Positions 23,255 through 32,564 of a stretch of 64,000 nucleotides of DNA are shown in pieces. The stretch comes from an uncultured Persicobacter sp. Lineage in GTDB: Bacteria; Bacteroidota; Bacteroidia; Cytophagales; Cyclobacteriaceae. The stretch lies in assembly GCA_947498325.1 (NCBI GenBank), contig CANMKE010000009.1, forward strand, positions 62,001 to 126,000, in the 5' to 3' direction. Within the stretch, counting starts at the first letter, position 1, and each line of letters begins with the position of its first letter. Below the pieces are notes generated by a model. That model was not told the DNA's origin, ran no database searches, and worked only from the letters and a program-made list of their open reading frames with translations. A program made the translations under genes and the position numbers.

Positions 23255-24481
23255 ATGGAGCAATCAAAACAGAAAATCTACTTTAAAGGACTCAATGGTG
23301 TGCGATTTTTTGCTGCCTGTGCCGTGATCTTCCATCATATTGAGCATCATAAATACTGGCTTGGCCTTGAGAATGCATGGGGCTCGCCCCTTGTCGATGC
23401 CCTCGGACATAAGGCGGTATCGCTTTTCTTTGTGCTGAGCGGGTTCCTGATTACCTATCTGTTGATGGCTGAGCTTGAAAAAACGAAGGACATAGCGTTT
23501 TTCAAATTCTACCTTCGTCGTGCCTTACGAATTTGGCCCTTGTACTTTTTGGTAACAATAATCGCCTTTTTCTTACTTCCTCAAATCGTCAATCTCGACA
23601 GTTTTGGTATTCACCTGCAGGAAAATTTCATGCAGAAATTAGTCCTGTACCTCGCTATATTACCCAATGTTGCCCGCCAGGCTTTTGATCCTGTTCTGGG
23701 GGCAAATCAGGCTTGGTCTATTGGTGTTGAAGAGCAGTTCTACCTGGCGTGGCCAGTACTGATCTGGTTATTCAGAAAAAATCTCTTTCAGTTTCTCATC
23801 GGCTTTTTGGCCTTTAAAACCAGCATCGACCTGGCGTTGTACCTATCAAAGTCTTACTTCGTGGCGGGGCATTCCCTGCATGTACCGATCAATTTTGCCT
23901 ATCGCATGATGCATACTTTCCAGATTGAACAAATGACGCTTGGGGGTATTGGTGCATGGGTGTTGTATCAGCAAAAGGCGAAATTTCTCGCCCTTATTTA
24001 TCACCCCATCAGTAAGTATGGAAGTATGTTTGGTTTGGTCCTGATGATGTTTCTGCCGATGCACTTTTTCGGTGCTTCCATTATAGAGGGTATCGTATTT
24101 ACCCTTTTCCTGATGAACCTCTCAACACATCCGAATGCCTCCAACAGTATGGAGGGACCCTTTTTTAACTTTTTGGGTAACCTCTCTTATGGCGTTTACA
24201 TGTACCACAACATTTGTATTATCCTGATCATAAAAATGTTGATGTATTTTGAAGTTCAGCTCGTAAACCCTACCCTATTCAATGTATTACTTTATGGGGG
24301 AAGTGTGATATTCACGACTTTCATCACCGCAATCTCTTATGAATATTTTGAATCAAAAGTACTGAAATTCAAAAGCAGGTTTATGGTGATTAAAAGTGGC
24401 GTACACCCTGAAGCAAAGGCCGACGCCAAATCTGCCGTTGGTGATGTGGGCAGTAAAATCAGTCCCATTCAAAATCAATAA
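23255..24481 (+). CDS. Acyltransferase 3 family membrane protein (OafA/YrhL-like)
   Basis: A 408-residue protein with about ten membrane helices. The start KGLNGVRFFAACAVIFHHIEHH holds the conserved R and the catalytic His pair of the family. SLFFVLSGFLITYLL, FYLRRALRIWPLYFLV and NQAWSIGVEEQFYLAWP are all standard motifs. These enzymes transfer acyl groups, often acetyl, to sugars of lipopolysaccharide, exopolysaccharide or peptidoglycan at the inner membrane. A surface glycan role fits the nearby O-antigen-ligase-like gene, although that gene is on the opposite strand. The acceptor is unknown. Confidence 0.9.
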   Translation: MEQSKQKIYFKGLNGVRFFAACAVIFHHIEHHKYWLGLENAWGSPLVDALGHKAVSLFFVLSGFLITYLLMAELEKTKDIAFFKFYLRRALRIWPLYFLVTIIAFFLLPQIVNLDSFGIHLQENFMQKLVLYLAILPNVARQAFDPVLGANQAWSIGVEEQFYLAWPVLIWLFRKNLFQFLIGFLAFKTSIDLALYLSKSYFVAGHSLHVPINFAYRMMHTFQIEQMTLGGIGAWVLYQQKAKFLALIYHPISKYGSMFGLVLMMFLPMHFFGASIIEGIVFTLFLMNLSTHPNASNSMEGPFFNFLGNLSYGVYMYHNICIILIIKMLMYFEVQLVNPTLFNVLLYGGSVIFTTFITAISYEYFESKVLKFKSRFMVIKSGVHPEAKADAKSAVGDVGSKISPIQNQ

Positions 24482-24493
24482 GCCTGAATCAGC

Positions 24494-24540
24494 AAAAAGA
24501 AAATCCCCTGAGTGTGATGACTCAGGGGATTTTCTTTTTT
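24494..24540. terminator. Bidirectional terminator
   Basis: AAATCCCCTGAGT pairs with ACTCAGGGGATTT, with A-run before and T-run after. It separates the convergent acyltransferase and O-antigen-ligase-like genes. Confidence 0.85.
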
Positions 24541-24589
24541 AGAGCGTATAAAAAAGCCTAACACCCTACTGCAAATATTAAGCATCCGC

Positions 24590-26068
24590 TTATTCAACTT
24601 CCTGCTTTTCGAGCAACTTCGCCTCTTCTTTTTCCGCTTCCTGTTCCCACCGCCTGCCCAGGAAAATAAACGCTATTCCGAAGTAGGTGAGTGGAGCCGT
24701 AGGAATCTGTGTGATCAATCCGTTGGTATAACTTGCGGCTGCCACCCCACAATAGCCACCATACATGGCAATTAGCTTGACCCTTGTTTTGGATTCTTTG
24801 AGGTTCCAGACGACCAAAAAGCCTTTCACTGCTATAAAAACAATCATGAAAATATGGACATAAAGCCCTATAAATCCACACTCTGCCCACACACGGGTGT
24901 AATGACCATCGGTTCCGAGCTCCGCAAGGAAAGTACCTGGCGCAAAGCGTTTCCCCCACGAGCCTGCCATGCCGATACCTGCACCAATCGGTTTGTTGTG
25001 CATATAGGCTTCAAGGATTTTTTCCCTGTTCAGTCGCACTAAAAAGGATGGGTCTTCAGAAGGGTTCAGGGCTGTACGCATCCTGTTGATTTGATAGTTG
25101 GTCTGCCCGATGGTGGTGAATTTCAAAACTGAAAACACCATAAAGCCCATCGAACAACCGAGGATCAGGATTTTCAAACGCTTACTTAGCAACAGATACA
25201 TAAAACCCGCCAAGGCAGGAATAACCAAAGGCCCACGGGAACCCGAGATGATCATTCCATAAAAAGCCATCAGGGAGGCAAAAATCAGGTAGTTCCTTCG
25301 CCGTTTATTGGCCCATTCGGCAATGGCATAAATACCAAAAACAATCCCTGCCATGGCCTGGGAGGCACCAAACTGTGCGGCATCCGAATAGTAGGAAAAC
25401 ACCCGCAATTTACCGAACAGCACGTGGGTGTTTGCTGCTCCGGCATCGAGCCATCGTTGTTCTGTAGGAGACACCCCAATGAACAGCTGCTTTATGCCCC
25501 AAATGGTCCCGATGATTGAAAATACGGTCCAGATGGTAATCATCAGGTCCATATCTTTGGGCTTATTGAATATCAGCATACCACAAATAAAGTTCAGCAC
25601 CAGGTACAGTGCCAAACCACGCATGGCATAAAACCAGGCAACAACACTTCGCGCAAGGGGGTTGGCTATTTCAACAATACAATAGCTGAACCACAGCAAA
25701 ATCACATAGAATACGGCCTGATTTAAATCAGAAGCATCGAGGTCCTTTCCTTTCCGAAGCATAATAAAAAGGATAGGAAGCAGCAGAAAGACATCAACGG
25801 CAAGCCCATAAGGCGCCACGGGGTAGTAGCGGGTTAAGCCTGCTTGCATAAAAGCAACCACGAGGACAATATAAATACCGATACGTGGGTTATTATAAAA
25901 ATTAACGAGGAACAATATGGCCGCCGGAACGATAAAAATAATGAATGGCAGTTTGCTTCCTGTACCGATCATTAAACCAATAGCCACCGCTAAAGGGGCG
26001 AAAAACAGCACTGCCCATTTTTTGAACAGATCGCTGGAAAAAATATTTTTGGAATGAAGTGGACTCAA
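24590..26068 (-). CDS. O-antigen ligase family (Wzy/WaaL-like) membrane protein
   Basis: A 492-residue protein with about 11-12 membrane helices and a large periplasmic loop near residues 340-400 (DPSFLVRLNREKILEAYMHNKPIGAGIGMAGSWG). That loop is the typical Wzy_C / O-antigen ligase domain. The conserved R of SGSRGPLVIPALAGF, just before a helix, is also present. Such proteins polymerise or ligate lipid-linked glycans at the periplasmic face. The C-terminus is a charged helix (EQEAEKEEAKLLEKQEVE). No other capsule genes lie next to it except the convergent acyltransferase gene. Whether it is polymerase or ligase cannot be told. Confidence 0.82.
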   Translation of the reverse strand: MSPLHSKNIFSSDLFKKWAVLFFAPLAVAIGLMIGTGSKLPFIIFIVPAAILFLVNFYNNPRIGIYIVLVVAFMQAGLTRYYPVAPYGLAVDVFLLLPILFIMLRKGKDLDASDLNQAVFYVILLWFSYCIVEIANPLARSVVAWFYAMRGLALYLVLNFICGMLIFNKPKDMDLMITIWTVFSIIGTIWGIKQLFIGVSPTEQRWLDAGAANTHVLFGKLRVFSYYSDAAQFGASQAMAGIVFGIYAIAEWANKRRRNYLIFASLMAFYGMIISGSRGPLVIPALAGFMYLLLSKRLKILILGCSMGFMVFSVLKFTTIGQTNYQINRMRTALNPSEDPSFLVRLNREKILEAYMHNKPIGAGIGMAGSWGKRFAPGTFLAELGTDGHYTRVWAECGFIGLYVHIFMIVFIAVKGFLVVWNLKESKTRVKLIAMYGGYCGVAAASYTNGLITQIPTAPLTYFGIAFIFLGRRWEQEAEKEEAKLLEKQEVE

Positions 26069-26181
26069 TAGGTTGTTGTTTTAGCATCTTATACTCCCTC
26101 CCCCTCTTTAGCATTTGATCAATTTCAAATACTTGTCAGCCTGTTACAGTTATTACTGACGAAATTTCACTCAAAAGGAAC

Positions 26182-26211
26182 AAAAAAAAGCACCTCAAAA
26201 TTGAGGTGCTT
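26182..26211 (-). terminator. Terminator of the nqr operon
   Basis: On the minus strand AAGCACCTCA pairs with TGAGGTGCTT and eight T follow. It lies about 30 bases beyond nqrE, so the operon ends there without nqrF. Confidence 0.85.
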
Positions 26212-26238
26212 TCCATTTTTATAATCAAGGGAAGTTGC

Positions 26239-26850
26239 TTAAAGCGAGATTCCCATGAATGACATAAATGCCATACCCATCAAACCAGTGATGACCATGG
26301 TGATTCCCAGACCTTTCATTGCATCTGGCACATCAGAGTACTTCATACGCTCACGGATTGCCGCCAAAGCAACAATTGCCAATAACCAGCCGATTCCTGA
26401 AGAGAAACCATAAACTACTGATTCAGCAAGATCCATTTCACGCTGTACCATGAACATCGACGCCCCCAAAATCGCACAGTTTACTGCGATCAAAGGCAAG
26501 AAGATACCCAAAGAACCATAAAGTGCTGGAGATACTTTTTCAATCACCATCTCTACAAGCTGTACCATCGATGCAATAACGGCAATAAACATGATCGCCT
26601 GCAAGAATGATAAATCTACTGATGCTAAACTTGGTGAAAGCCAAGCCAAAGCACCTTCTTTCAATACGTATGTCTGTAATGCCCAGTCCGCAGGTACTGT
26701 AATCGTCAATACGAACGTTACGGCAATACCCAATCCCATCGCTGTACTTACCTTTTTAGAAACGGCCAAGAAAGAACACATTCCCAAGAAGTAGGCAAAT
26801 ACCATGTTCTCGATGAAGATGGATTTTATTCCTAAGTTAAATAATTCCAT
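26239..26850 (-). CDS. nqrE: Na+-translocating NADH:quinone reductase subunit E
   Basis: A 203-residue, six-helix membrane protein of the NqrDE/RnfAE family. It begins [33 protein letters not shown], with the conserved Cys of the membrane iron-sulfur site (FLGMC) and, in the second half, [17 protein letters not shown]. Together with NqrD it forms the pseudo-symmetric pair that holds the 2Fe-2S centre and takes part in sodium movement. It is the last gene of the operon, 12 bases after nqrD, and is followed by a strong terminator. Confidence 0.95.
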   Translation of the reverse strand: MELFNLGIKSIFIENMVFAYFLGMCSFLAVSKKVSTAMGLGIAVTFVLTITVPADWALQTYVLKEGALAWLSPSLASVDLSFLQAIMFIAVIASMVQLVEMVIEKVSPALYGSLGIFLPLIAVNCAILGASMFMVQREMDLAESVVYGFSSGIGWLLAIVALAAIRERMKYSDVPDAMKGLGITMVITGLMGMAFMSFMGISL

Positions 26851-26862
26851 TATTTTGTTCGT

Positions 26863-27522
26863 TTATTTTTCTACGTAACCAGAGCGTGCACGCTGTACCC
26901 AGATGATCAAAGCCAATACCATAAAGGCACCTACAGGCGTTACCATCAAACCGTTGGTTGGGAAGTTGATATGCAATGCTTCAAAAATCTTGATACCGAA
27001 AACAGATCCAGAACCCAAAAGCTCACGGAAGAATGCTACGGTCAAGATGATCCACGCATAACCCAAACCAGAACCCAAACCATCCAATACAGAATCGTAA
27101 GGTTTGTTACCCATTGCAAAGGCCTCCAATCGACCCATTACAATACAGTTGGTGATAATCAGCGATACGAATACGGACAACATCTTGGAGATGTCGAAGA
27201 AGTAGGCCTTCAAAACCTGGTCTACCAAAGATACCAAAGTCGCGATCACGGCCAATTGGACGATGATACGAATACGACCTGGAATCAAGTTACGCATTAA
27301 TGAAATAATCAAGTTGGAGAATACAATTACAACCGTTACGGCCAAGGCCATTACGAATGTAGGCTCCATTTGTGTCGTTACCGCAAGTGCAGAACAGATT
27401 CCCAGTACCTGAATGGTAATTGGGTTATCGTCATTCAAAGGGTCGGCAACAATGTTTTTTCGGCGCTTGGAGAATAAAGGCTCTGCCTTCTCTACCTTCG
27501 CCGTTTCTACTGTTTCAGCCAT
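26863..27522 (-). CDS. nqrD: Na+-translocating NADH:quinone reductase subunit D
   Basis: A 219-residue membrane protein, homologous to NqrE with inverted topology. The conserved segments VLGICSALAVTTQMEPTFVMA (with Cys) and FVSLIITNCIVMGRLEAFAM (with the second Cys) are present. A 35-residue polar N-terminal extension precedes the first helix. It lies 22 bases after nqrC and 12 bases before nqrE. Confidence 0.95.
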   Translation of the reverse strand: MAETVETAKVEKAEPLFSKRRKNIVADPLNDDNPITIQVLGICSALAVTTQMEPTFVMALAVTVVIVFSNLIISLMRNLIPGRIRIIVQLAVIATLVSLVDQVLKAYFFDISKMLSVFVSLIITNCIVMGRLEAFAMGNKPYDSVLDGLGSGLGYAWIILTVAFFRELLGSGSVFGIKIFEALHINFPTNGLMVTPVGAFMVLALIIWVQRARSGYVEK

Positions 27523-27544
27523 TGTAATATCTTTTAAAGTTTAA

Positions 27545-28252
27545 TTAACCTGCTTTATGCTCTTTCAGGAAGCCCTTATAAAGATCAAGGTAAGACTCCA
27601 ACATTTTATTTACACCGTTACCAGTCAATGTTGCGCCAGACATTCCGTCTACTTGGTGCTCGCTAAGGCCAGGGTTGTTTTCCCCTTTCACCATTTGTAC
27701 CGACACCAATTTACCACCTTCAAAGATCTTCTTGTCTTTGTAACGCTCCTGTACTTCTTCAGAAGTAATACGGGCGCCAAGACCAGGCGTCTCTCCTTTG
27801 TGATCCAAAGAGATCCCTTGCACGGTATTACCGTCAGACTCAATAGCGATAAATCCCCAGATAGCATCCCAAAGGCCTGAGCCATACATTGGAAGGATAT
27901 AAGCAGAAATTTTACCGTCTTTCTTGAATTCGTAAATCGGCAACTTGCGTTCAGCAGGTTTCTTTTTGTATTCTTTTGCGATATTTACTGTCGCAGCATC
28001 TACGCCATCAAGCACCTTGCCTTGTGCATCAATCACAATTGCAGAGATGTCGCTGTCATACAATTTCAAAAGCTCCTCAGAAGGTTTTCCTTTGATATCA
28101 ATTACAGCACTTAAAATTTGGCGTTTAGTATCCAATTCCTTCGCTTTGGTCTGAGCTTCTTTCAAGCCCACAGCAGCCCACGATAACAATCCTCCACAGA
28201 CGATTGTCATGACTACTGCAAAACCAATAATATATCCGTTAGACTGTCGCAC
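27545..28252 (-). CDS. nqrC: Na+-translocating NADH:quinone reductase subunit C
   Basis: A 235-residue protein with one N-terminal membrane helix (GYIIGFAVVMTIVCGGLLSWAAVGL) and a periplasmic FMN-binding domain. The SGAT motif at 205-208 carries T208, the residue to which FMN is joined by a phosphoester bond. The enzyme that does this is ApbE, encoded at 58973-60064. ETPGLGARI and a C-terminal helix complete the domain. The start overlaps the end of nqrB by 14 bases, a sign of coupled translation. Confidence 0.95.
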   Translation of the reverse strand: MRQSNGYIIGFAVVMTIVCGGLLSWAAVGLKEAQTKAKELDTKRQILSAVIDIKGKPSEELLKLYDSDISAIVIDAQGKVLDGVDAATVNIAKEYKKKPAERKLPIYEFKKDGKISAYILPMYGSGLWDAIWGFIAIESDGNTVQGISLDHKGETPGLGARITSEEVQERYKDKKIFEGGKLVSVQMVKGENNPGLSEHQVDGMSGATLTGNGVNKMLESYLDLYKGFLKEHKAG

Positions 28253-29444
28253 GTTTTAATCTTTTAGTTTTGTTTGCCTCAACTACGTAATGGTCGATTA
28301 ATGGCGCAAATACGTTCATCAAAAGAATTGCCAACATAATTCCTTCAGGATATGCTGGGTTGAATACACGGATAATCACCGTCATTGCACCAATCAAAAT
28401 ACCGTAAATCCACTTCCCTTTAGTGGTATGGGCAGCCGTTACAGGGTCAGTAGCCATAAATACAGCACCGAAAGCCAAACCACCCATTACCAAGTGGTAG
28501 TGAGCAGGTAATCCCATGAATGGGTTTACAGCAAAAGCATTCAACAACAGGCCTGTCAACCAAGCACCGCCAAATACCCCAACGATGATTCTCCAAGAAG
28601 CAACGCCTGTTACAATCAAAATAGCGGCACCGATTAAAATCGCCAAAGTGGACGTCTCACCGATTGAGCCGGGGATCACTCCCATGAACAGGTTTTTCAA
28701 ACTAAAGATATGGTCGAAACCACCATACGATACTGCGCTCAATGCATTGGCCACGCTCTCGCCCGCAGGGGTTGAGTGAGCAATTGCCAAAGGCGTAGCA
28801 CCTGTATATCCTTCTACCAATTTAATTCCTTCACCGTGGATACCTGCCGTCCAAACATCTCCTGAGATATCTGTTGGGTAAGCAAAGTAAAGGAAAGCAC
28901 GTGCGGTAAGGGCTACGTTCAACACGTTAGTACCTACACCACCAAACACCTCGATACCCAATACAATGGCAAACACCATGGCCAAAGCCACTTGCCATAA
29001 AGGAATAGAAGCAGGAATACACAAAGGCACCAACATACCTGTTACCAGGAAACCTTCCGCAATGGGGTGATTTCTAAGCACAGAGAAGGTCCCTTCCACC
29101 AATCCACCGACTGCATAAGCAACGATCACGATAGGAAGTACCTTCATGGCACCGTAAAGGAATTGATCTATGAAAGTAGACGTTTCACCTATCGCAAGAT
29201 AGTGCTGAAAACCTACGTTCCACATACCGAATAACAGACAAGGGATCAGGGCGATCACCACTGTCATCATCAGACGCTTCAAATCGACTGCGTCTTTAAC
29301 CTGAACTCCTTTTGCAGAGGTCACCTCTTTAGGCACATACAAGATCGTGTCAATCGCTTCAAAAGCGGGATGAAACTTCTCGAATTTTCCTCCTTTGCTG
29401 AAGTTCGGTTTTATTTCGTCGAGTTTTTCTCTTAAGAATTTCAT
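28239..29444 (-). CDS. nqrB: Na+-translocating NADH:quinone reductase subunit B
   Basis: A 401-residue membrane subunit with about ten helices. It holds the second covalently bound FMN on T217 in GYTGATPLAIAH (motif 214-217) and forms the main sodium path. NVLNVALTARAFLYFAYP and the end MLAILLMNVFAPLIDHYVV are typical. It lies 8 bases after nqrA and overlaps nqrC. Length is normal. Confidence 0.96.
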   Translation of the reverse strand: MKFLREKLDEIKPNFSKGGKFEKFHPAFEAIDTILYVPKEVTSAKGVQVKDAVDLKRLMMTVVIALIPCLLFGMWNVGFQHYLAIGETSTFIDQFLYGAMKVLPIVIVAYAVGGLVEGTFSVLRNHPIAEGFLVTGMLVPLCIPASIPLWQVALAMVFAIVLGIEVFGGVGTNVLNVALTARAFLYFAYPTDISGDVWTAGIHGEGIKLVEGYTGATPLAIAHSTPAGESVANALSAVSYGGFDHIFSLKNLFMGVIPGSIGETSTLAILIGAAILIVTGVASWRIIVGVFGGAWLTGLLLNAFAVNPFMGLPAHYHLVMGGLAFGAVFMATDPVTAAHTTKGKWIYGILIGAMTVIIRVFNPAYPEGIMLAILLMNVFAPLIDHYVVEANKTKRLKRATV

Positions 29445-29452
29445 AATACTTA

Positions 29453-30814
29453 TTAGCTGTACTGCAACAAATCCAAACCTTTTCTCAAAATAGACTGAAT
29501 GTCATTTTTTGAAACATCGATAAACTCACAAAGAGCTACATCTTCTTCTACCAGTTCGTAAATCCCCAAGGCTTCCATATTTTCATAATCTTCTGCCAAG
29601 ATCGCTTTAAACAAATGCACAGGGTAGATGTCCATCGGCAATACTTTCTCGAATTCCCCAGAAACTACAAAGCGACGTTTTTCTCCACGCGTGTTGGTAT
29701 CCAAACGGTACTCTTTTTTCGGATTCAAGAAAGACAACAAACCAAATGCTTTTGAGAATGACAAACGCTCTGCTTGAGGGGTGATCCAGCCCAGGAATTC
29801 CTGCTCTCCATCACCTTCAGGAATTACCGTTACCTGATTGTGATAATAGCCCAAGAAACCATCCGCGGCGATTTTCTCCCCTGTCAGTACGTTTCCTGAA
29901 ATGTAGCGCAAATGTCCTGCGTTTACATTTCCTTCCACTAAAGACTTGATTGAAGTACCTGCATGCACCTTCGTGTAAGTAGGCTTCTTCACTTCTGAAC
30001 CTGTTACCGCAATAACGCGCTGAGGATCATATTTGCCACTTAGCAACATTCGACCAATGTCAGCCAAGCCCGCAGGCGAAACCGTCCAATAAAGATCGCC
30101 TTTGTTGATTGGCGTAGTATGGTGAATCTGGATACCTACGTTACCTGCAGGGTGCTGCCCTTCGTAACTGGTAAAGGTTACTCCTTTCAATCCACTGAAT
30201 ACTTTCGATGGCGACTTGGCATTCAGGCCGACATGAATTTGATTTGTGAATTTCGACAATGCCTCGATCCCTGCTTGCAGATGCTGCTCTTCGCCCTGGA
30301 ATGCGAAATCAGTATCTGGTGCTAATGGGTGAGTATCGAAAGAAGAAATAAAGATGGCCTTTGGCTTATCTTTTGGGTTTGCAACCACCCCATAAGGGCG
30401 TTGAATGATTTGTGGCCATACACCTGAGGCACACAACTGTTCAGTAATCTGTTCTGCCGAAACATTTGACAGGTCGGCAATGTTGAACTGATTAAAGGTC
30501 TCGTATTCGAGTTCCTTGTCCGCTAAAATTTTAACCTCTAAAAGGCGACGCTTTGCCCCGCGAACGATCTCTACCACTTCACCACTCACTGGAGAAGTAT
30601 AAAGAACCTCTGGGGTCATTTTGTCGAATAAAACTGGCGAACCTGCTTTTACTGTATCGCCGACTTTAACCTTCAACTTCGGGCGTTGGATCCCGATAAA
30701 ATCTGAAGGTTTAAGCGCGAAAACACTTGATTTTGCAAATGAAGTAATTTGTTTATCCGCTTGTCCAACAAGACGGATATCAAACCCCTTCTTCAGCTTT
30801 TTTGTATTTGACAT
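29453..30814 (-). CDS. nqrA: Na+-translocating NADH:quinone reductase subunit A
   Basis: A 453-residue peripheral subunit that takes part in quinone binding on the cytoplasmic side. KKGFDIRLVGQAD and FALKPSDFIGIQRPKLKVKVGDTVKAGSPVLFDK at the N-terminus and DIYPVHLFKAILAEDYE near the end are family features. First gene of nqrABCDE. Presence of NqrA separates this complex from the related Rnf complex. Confidence 0.96.
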   Translation of the reverse strand: MSNTKKLKKGFDIRLVGQADKQITSFAKSSVFALKPSDFIGIQRPKLKVKVGDTVKAGSPVLFDKMTPEVLYTSPVSGEVVEIVRGAKRRLLEVKILADKELEYETFNQFNIADLSNVSAEQITEQLCASGVWPQIIQRPYGVVANPKDKPKAIFISSFDTHPLAPDTDFAFQGEEQHLQAGIEALSKFTNQIHVGLNAKSPSKVFSGLKGVTFTSYEGQHPAGNVGIQIHHTTPINKGDLYWTVSPAGLADIGRMLLSGKYDPQRVIAVTGSEVKKPTYTKVHAGTSIKSLVEGNVNAGHLRYISGNVLTGEKIAADGFLGYYHNQVTVIPEGDGEQEFLGWITPQAERLSFSKAFGLLSFLNPKKEYRLDTNTRGEKRRFVVSGEFEKVLPMDIYPVHLFKAILAEDYENMEALGIYELVEEDVALCEFIDVSKNDIQSILRKGLDLLQYS

Positions 30815-30855
30815 CGCTACATGAATTGATTCAATAGGTCCCTAAAAAACGGCTC

Positions 30856-30888
30856 AAATCTACGAAAAACTGACGTATTAATTACGTA
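30856..30888 (-). promoter_or_regulatory. Probable nqr promoter with adjoining palindrome
   Basis: On the minus strand TAGATTTG (30863-30856) fits the -7 consensus. The -33 region has no TTG but contains the interrupted palindrome ACGTA-TTAAT-TACGT (30874-30888), a possible regulator site. Confidence 0.45.
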
Positions 30889-30959
30889 AAATGACAATTA
30901 TTCACAGTAATATTGAGCCTTATCATATCTCAACCTCGGTAAATATACCGAAAAATGAT

Positions 30960-31832
30960 TTAAACAATATTTTTAATATAATCTGATACTCGCTCCATCA
31001 GCCACATGGGCGTAGAGGTTGCACCGCAAATCCCGACGGACTTAGCCTGTGCCAACCAGGCAGGATCGATATCAGATTCTGATTCAATAAAAAAGCTCGC
31101 CACATTATTGGCCTTGCACACCTGGTAAAGTGCCTTGCCGTTGGAGCTTTTTTTACCACTGACAAACAAGATGACATCGTACTCCTGAGCGAAGCGGGTA
31201 AGCTGCGGCTCTCTGTTGGATACCTGTCGGCAAATGCTGTCATTGGCCTGAAAATTTTCCTGACCGCCTTCACTCGCTACAATTTGTGAGGCGATACTAT
31301 CTTTGAGGGCATAAAACCCTTTGGTACTTTTGGTGGTCTGAGAGAAGAGGGTCACGGGGCGGTTAAAATCCACCTGCGCGAGGTCCTTTTCCTCGGTCAC
31401 GATGAGTGCTTCGGCATTGGTCTGCCCCACAAGCCCTTCCACTTCAGCGTGCCCTTTCTTTCCGTAAATAACCACCTGCCCGTTAATGTCGAGCATTTTA
31501 TCGTAGGCGGTCTTTACCCTGTTTTGTAATTTTAAAACCACAGGGCAGGAAGCGTCAATCAGCGTGATATTATTTTCCATCGCCATGCGGTAGGTTGCTG
31601 GAGGCTCCCCGTGGGCACGAATCAATACCTTGCAATCCTTCAATTTGCTCAGCTCCTCACGAGAGATAATCCTCAACCCCTTTTCATTCAGCCGCTTCAC
31701 CTCCATATCGTTGTGGACAATATCCCCCAGGCAGTACAACTGATCCGAGCGTTCCATCTCATCTTCAGCCATCTTGATGGCATACTCCACACCGAAGCAG
31801 TAGCCTGAATTTTTATCAATGGTTACTTCCAT
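30960..31832 (-). CDS. ispH: 4-hydroxy-3-methylbut-2-enyl diphosphate reductase
   Basis: A 290-residue iron-sulfur enzyme that makes IPP and DMAPP in the last step of the MEP isoprenoid pathway. The three cluster cysteines are seen in NSGYCFGVEYAI, IDASCPVVLKLQ and VGICGATSTPMWL. Conserved LGDIVHN, RAHGEPP and TTKSTKGF segments are present. The ATG at 31832 (MEVTIDKNSGYCFGV) is chosen because the family begins about ten residues before the first Cys; a longer frame would run almost to the cmk stop. It lies 28 bases after cmk on the same strand. Confidence 0.94.
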   Translation of the reverse strand: MEVTIDKNSGYCFGVEYAIKMAEDEMERSDQLYCLGDIVHNDMEVKRLNEKGLRIISREELSKLKDCKVLIRAHGEPPATYRMAMENNITLIDASCPVVLKLQNRVKTAYDKMLDINGQVVIYGKKGHAEVEGLVGQTNAEALIVTEEKDLAQVDFNRPVTLFSQTTKSTKGFYALKDSIASQIVASEGGQENFQANDSICRQVSNREPQLTRFAQEYDVILFVSGKKSSNGKALYQVCKANNVASFFIESESDIDPAWLAQAKSVGICGATSTPMWLMERVSDYIKNIV

Positions 31833-31860
31833 AGTGTTGTTTTTCAATCTCACCCGCAGG

Positions 31861-32544
31861 CTATTTACCAATTAATTTCTGGGCAGCCTCCACAATGACA
31901 TTTACCTGTTCATCAAAATTCATAAAAGAAGTGTCCACTTCCATGGCATCATCCACCTGTGTCAGTGGGCTTTCTACCCGAGAAGTATCAATACGGTCGC
32001 GCTTTTTGAGGTTATCAATGATATCCTCCAAATTCACGAGCTGCTTCTGATCAAAAAGTTCTTTCTGTCGGCGTTCGGCACGAATGCGCACATCGGCAGT
32101 CATGAAGACTTTCAGCTCTGCATCAGGAAATACCACCGAGGCAATATCTCTCCCGTCCATCACTACGCCTTTCTTTTTGCCCATCTTACGCTGCTGGTCT
32201 ACCATTGCCTTTCGTACTTCAGCAATCACAGCCACCTCACTGACCCCTTCAGAAATATACATCTTTCGGATCTCCTTTTCCACGTTCTTACTATTAAGAA
32301 ACGTTTCGTTGAGCCCCGACTTATCGTTGTACACAAAAGAAATATTAATTTCCTTCAATGCGGCCTTGACAGCCTTGGGATCGGTGAGCTTGATATTATG
32401 TTCTTTGAAGTAAAGCGTTACCGAGCGGTACATTGCACCTGTGTCAATATAACCATACCCTAATGCTGCGGCGACAGCTTTTGCCGTGGAGCTTTTCCCA
32501 CAGCCACTGTAACCATCGATCGCAATTACAATTTTATTACTCAT
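31861..32544 (-). CDS. cmk: Cytidylate kinase
   Basis: A 227-residue NMP kinase that phosphorylates CMP and dCMP. P-loop DGYSGCGKSSTAKAVA lies at about 10-25. GYIDTGAMYRSVTLYF, VVMDGRDIASVVFPDAELKVFMTADVRIRAERR and KKRDRIDTSRVESPL are standard for Cmk. It is followed by ispH, a neighbour pair common in bacteria, and preceded at 20 bases by a small lipoprotein gene. Confidence 0.95.
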   Translation of the reverse strand: MSNKIVIAIDGYSGCGKSSTAKAVAAALGYGYIDTGAMYRSVTLYFKEHNIKLTDPKAVKAALKEINISFVYNDKSGLNETFLNSKNVEKEIRKMYISEGVSEVAVIAEVRKAMVDQQRKMGKKKGVVMDGRDIASVVFPDAELKVFMTADVRIRAERRQKELFDQKQLVNLEDIIDNLKKRDRIDTSRVESPLTQVDDAMEVDTSFMNFDEQVNVIVEAAQKLIGK

Positions 32545-32564
32545 TGAAAATTATTTATTCCTCT

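Noticed and set aside
28239-28252. Possible frameshift between nqrB and nqrC
   Set aside because: Both proteins have normal length and ends; the 14-base overlap is ordinary operon coupling.
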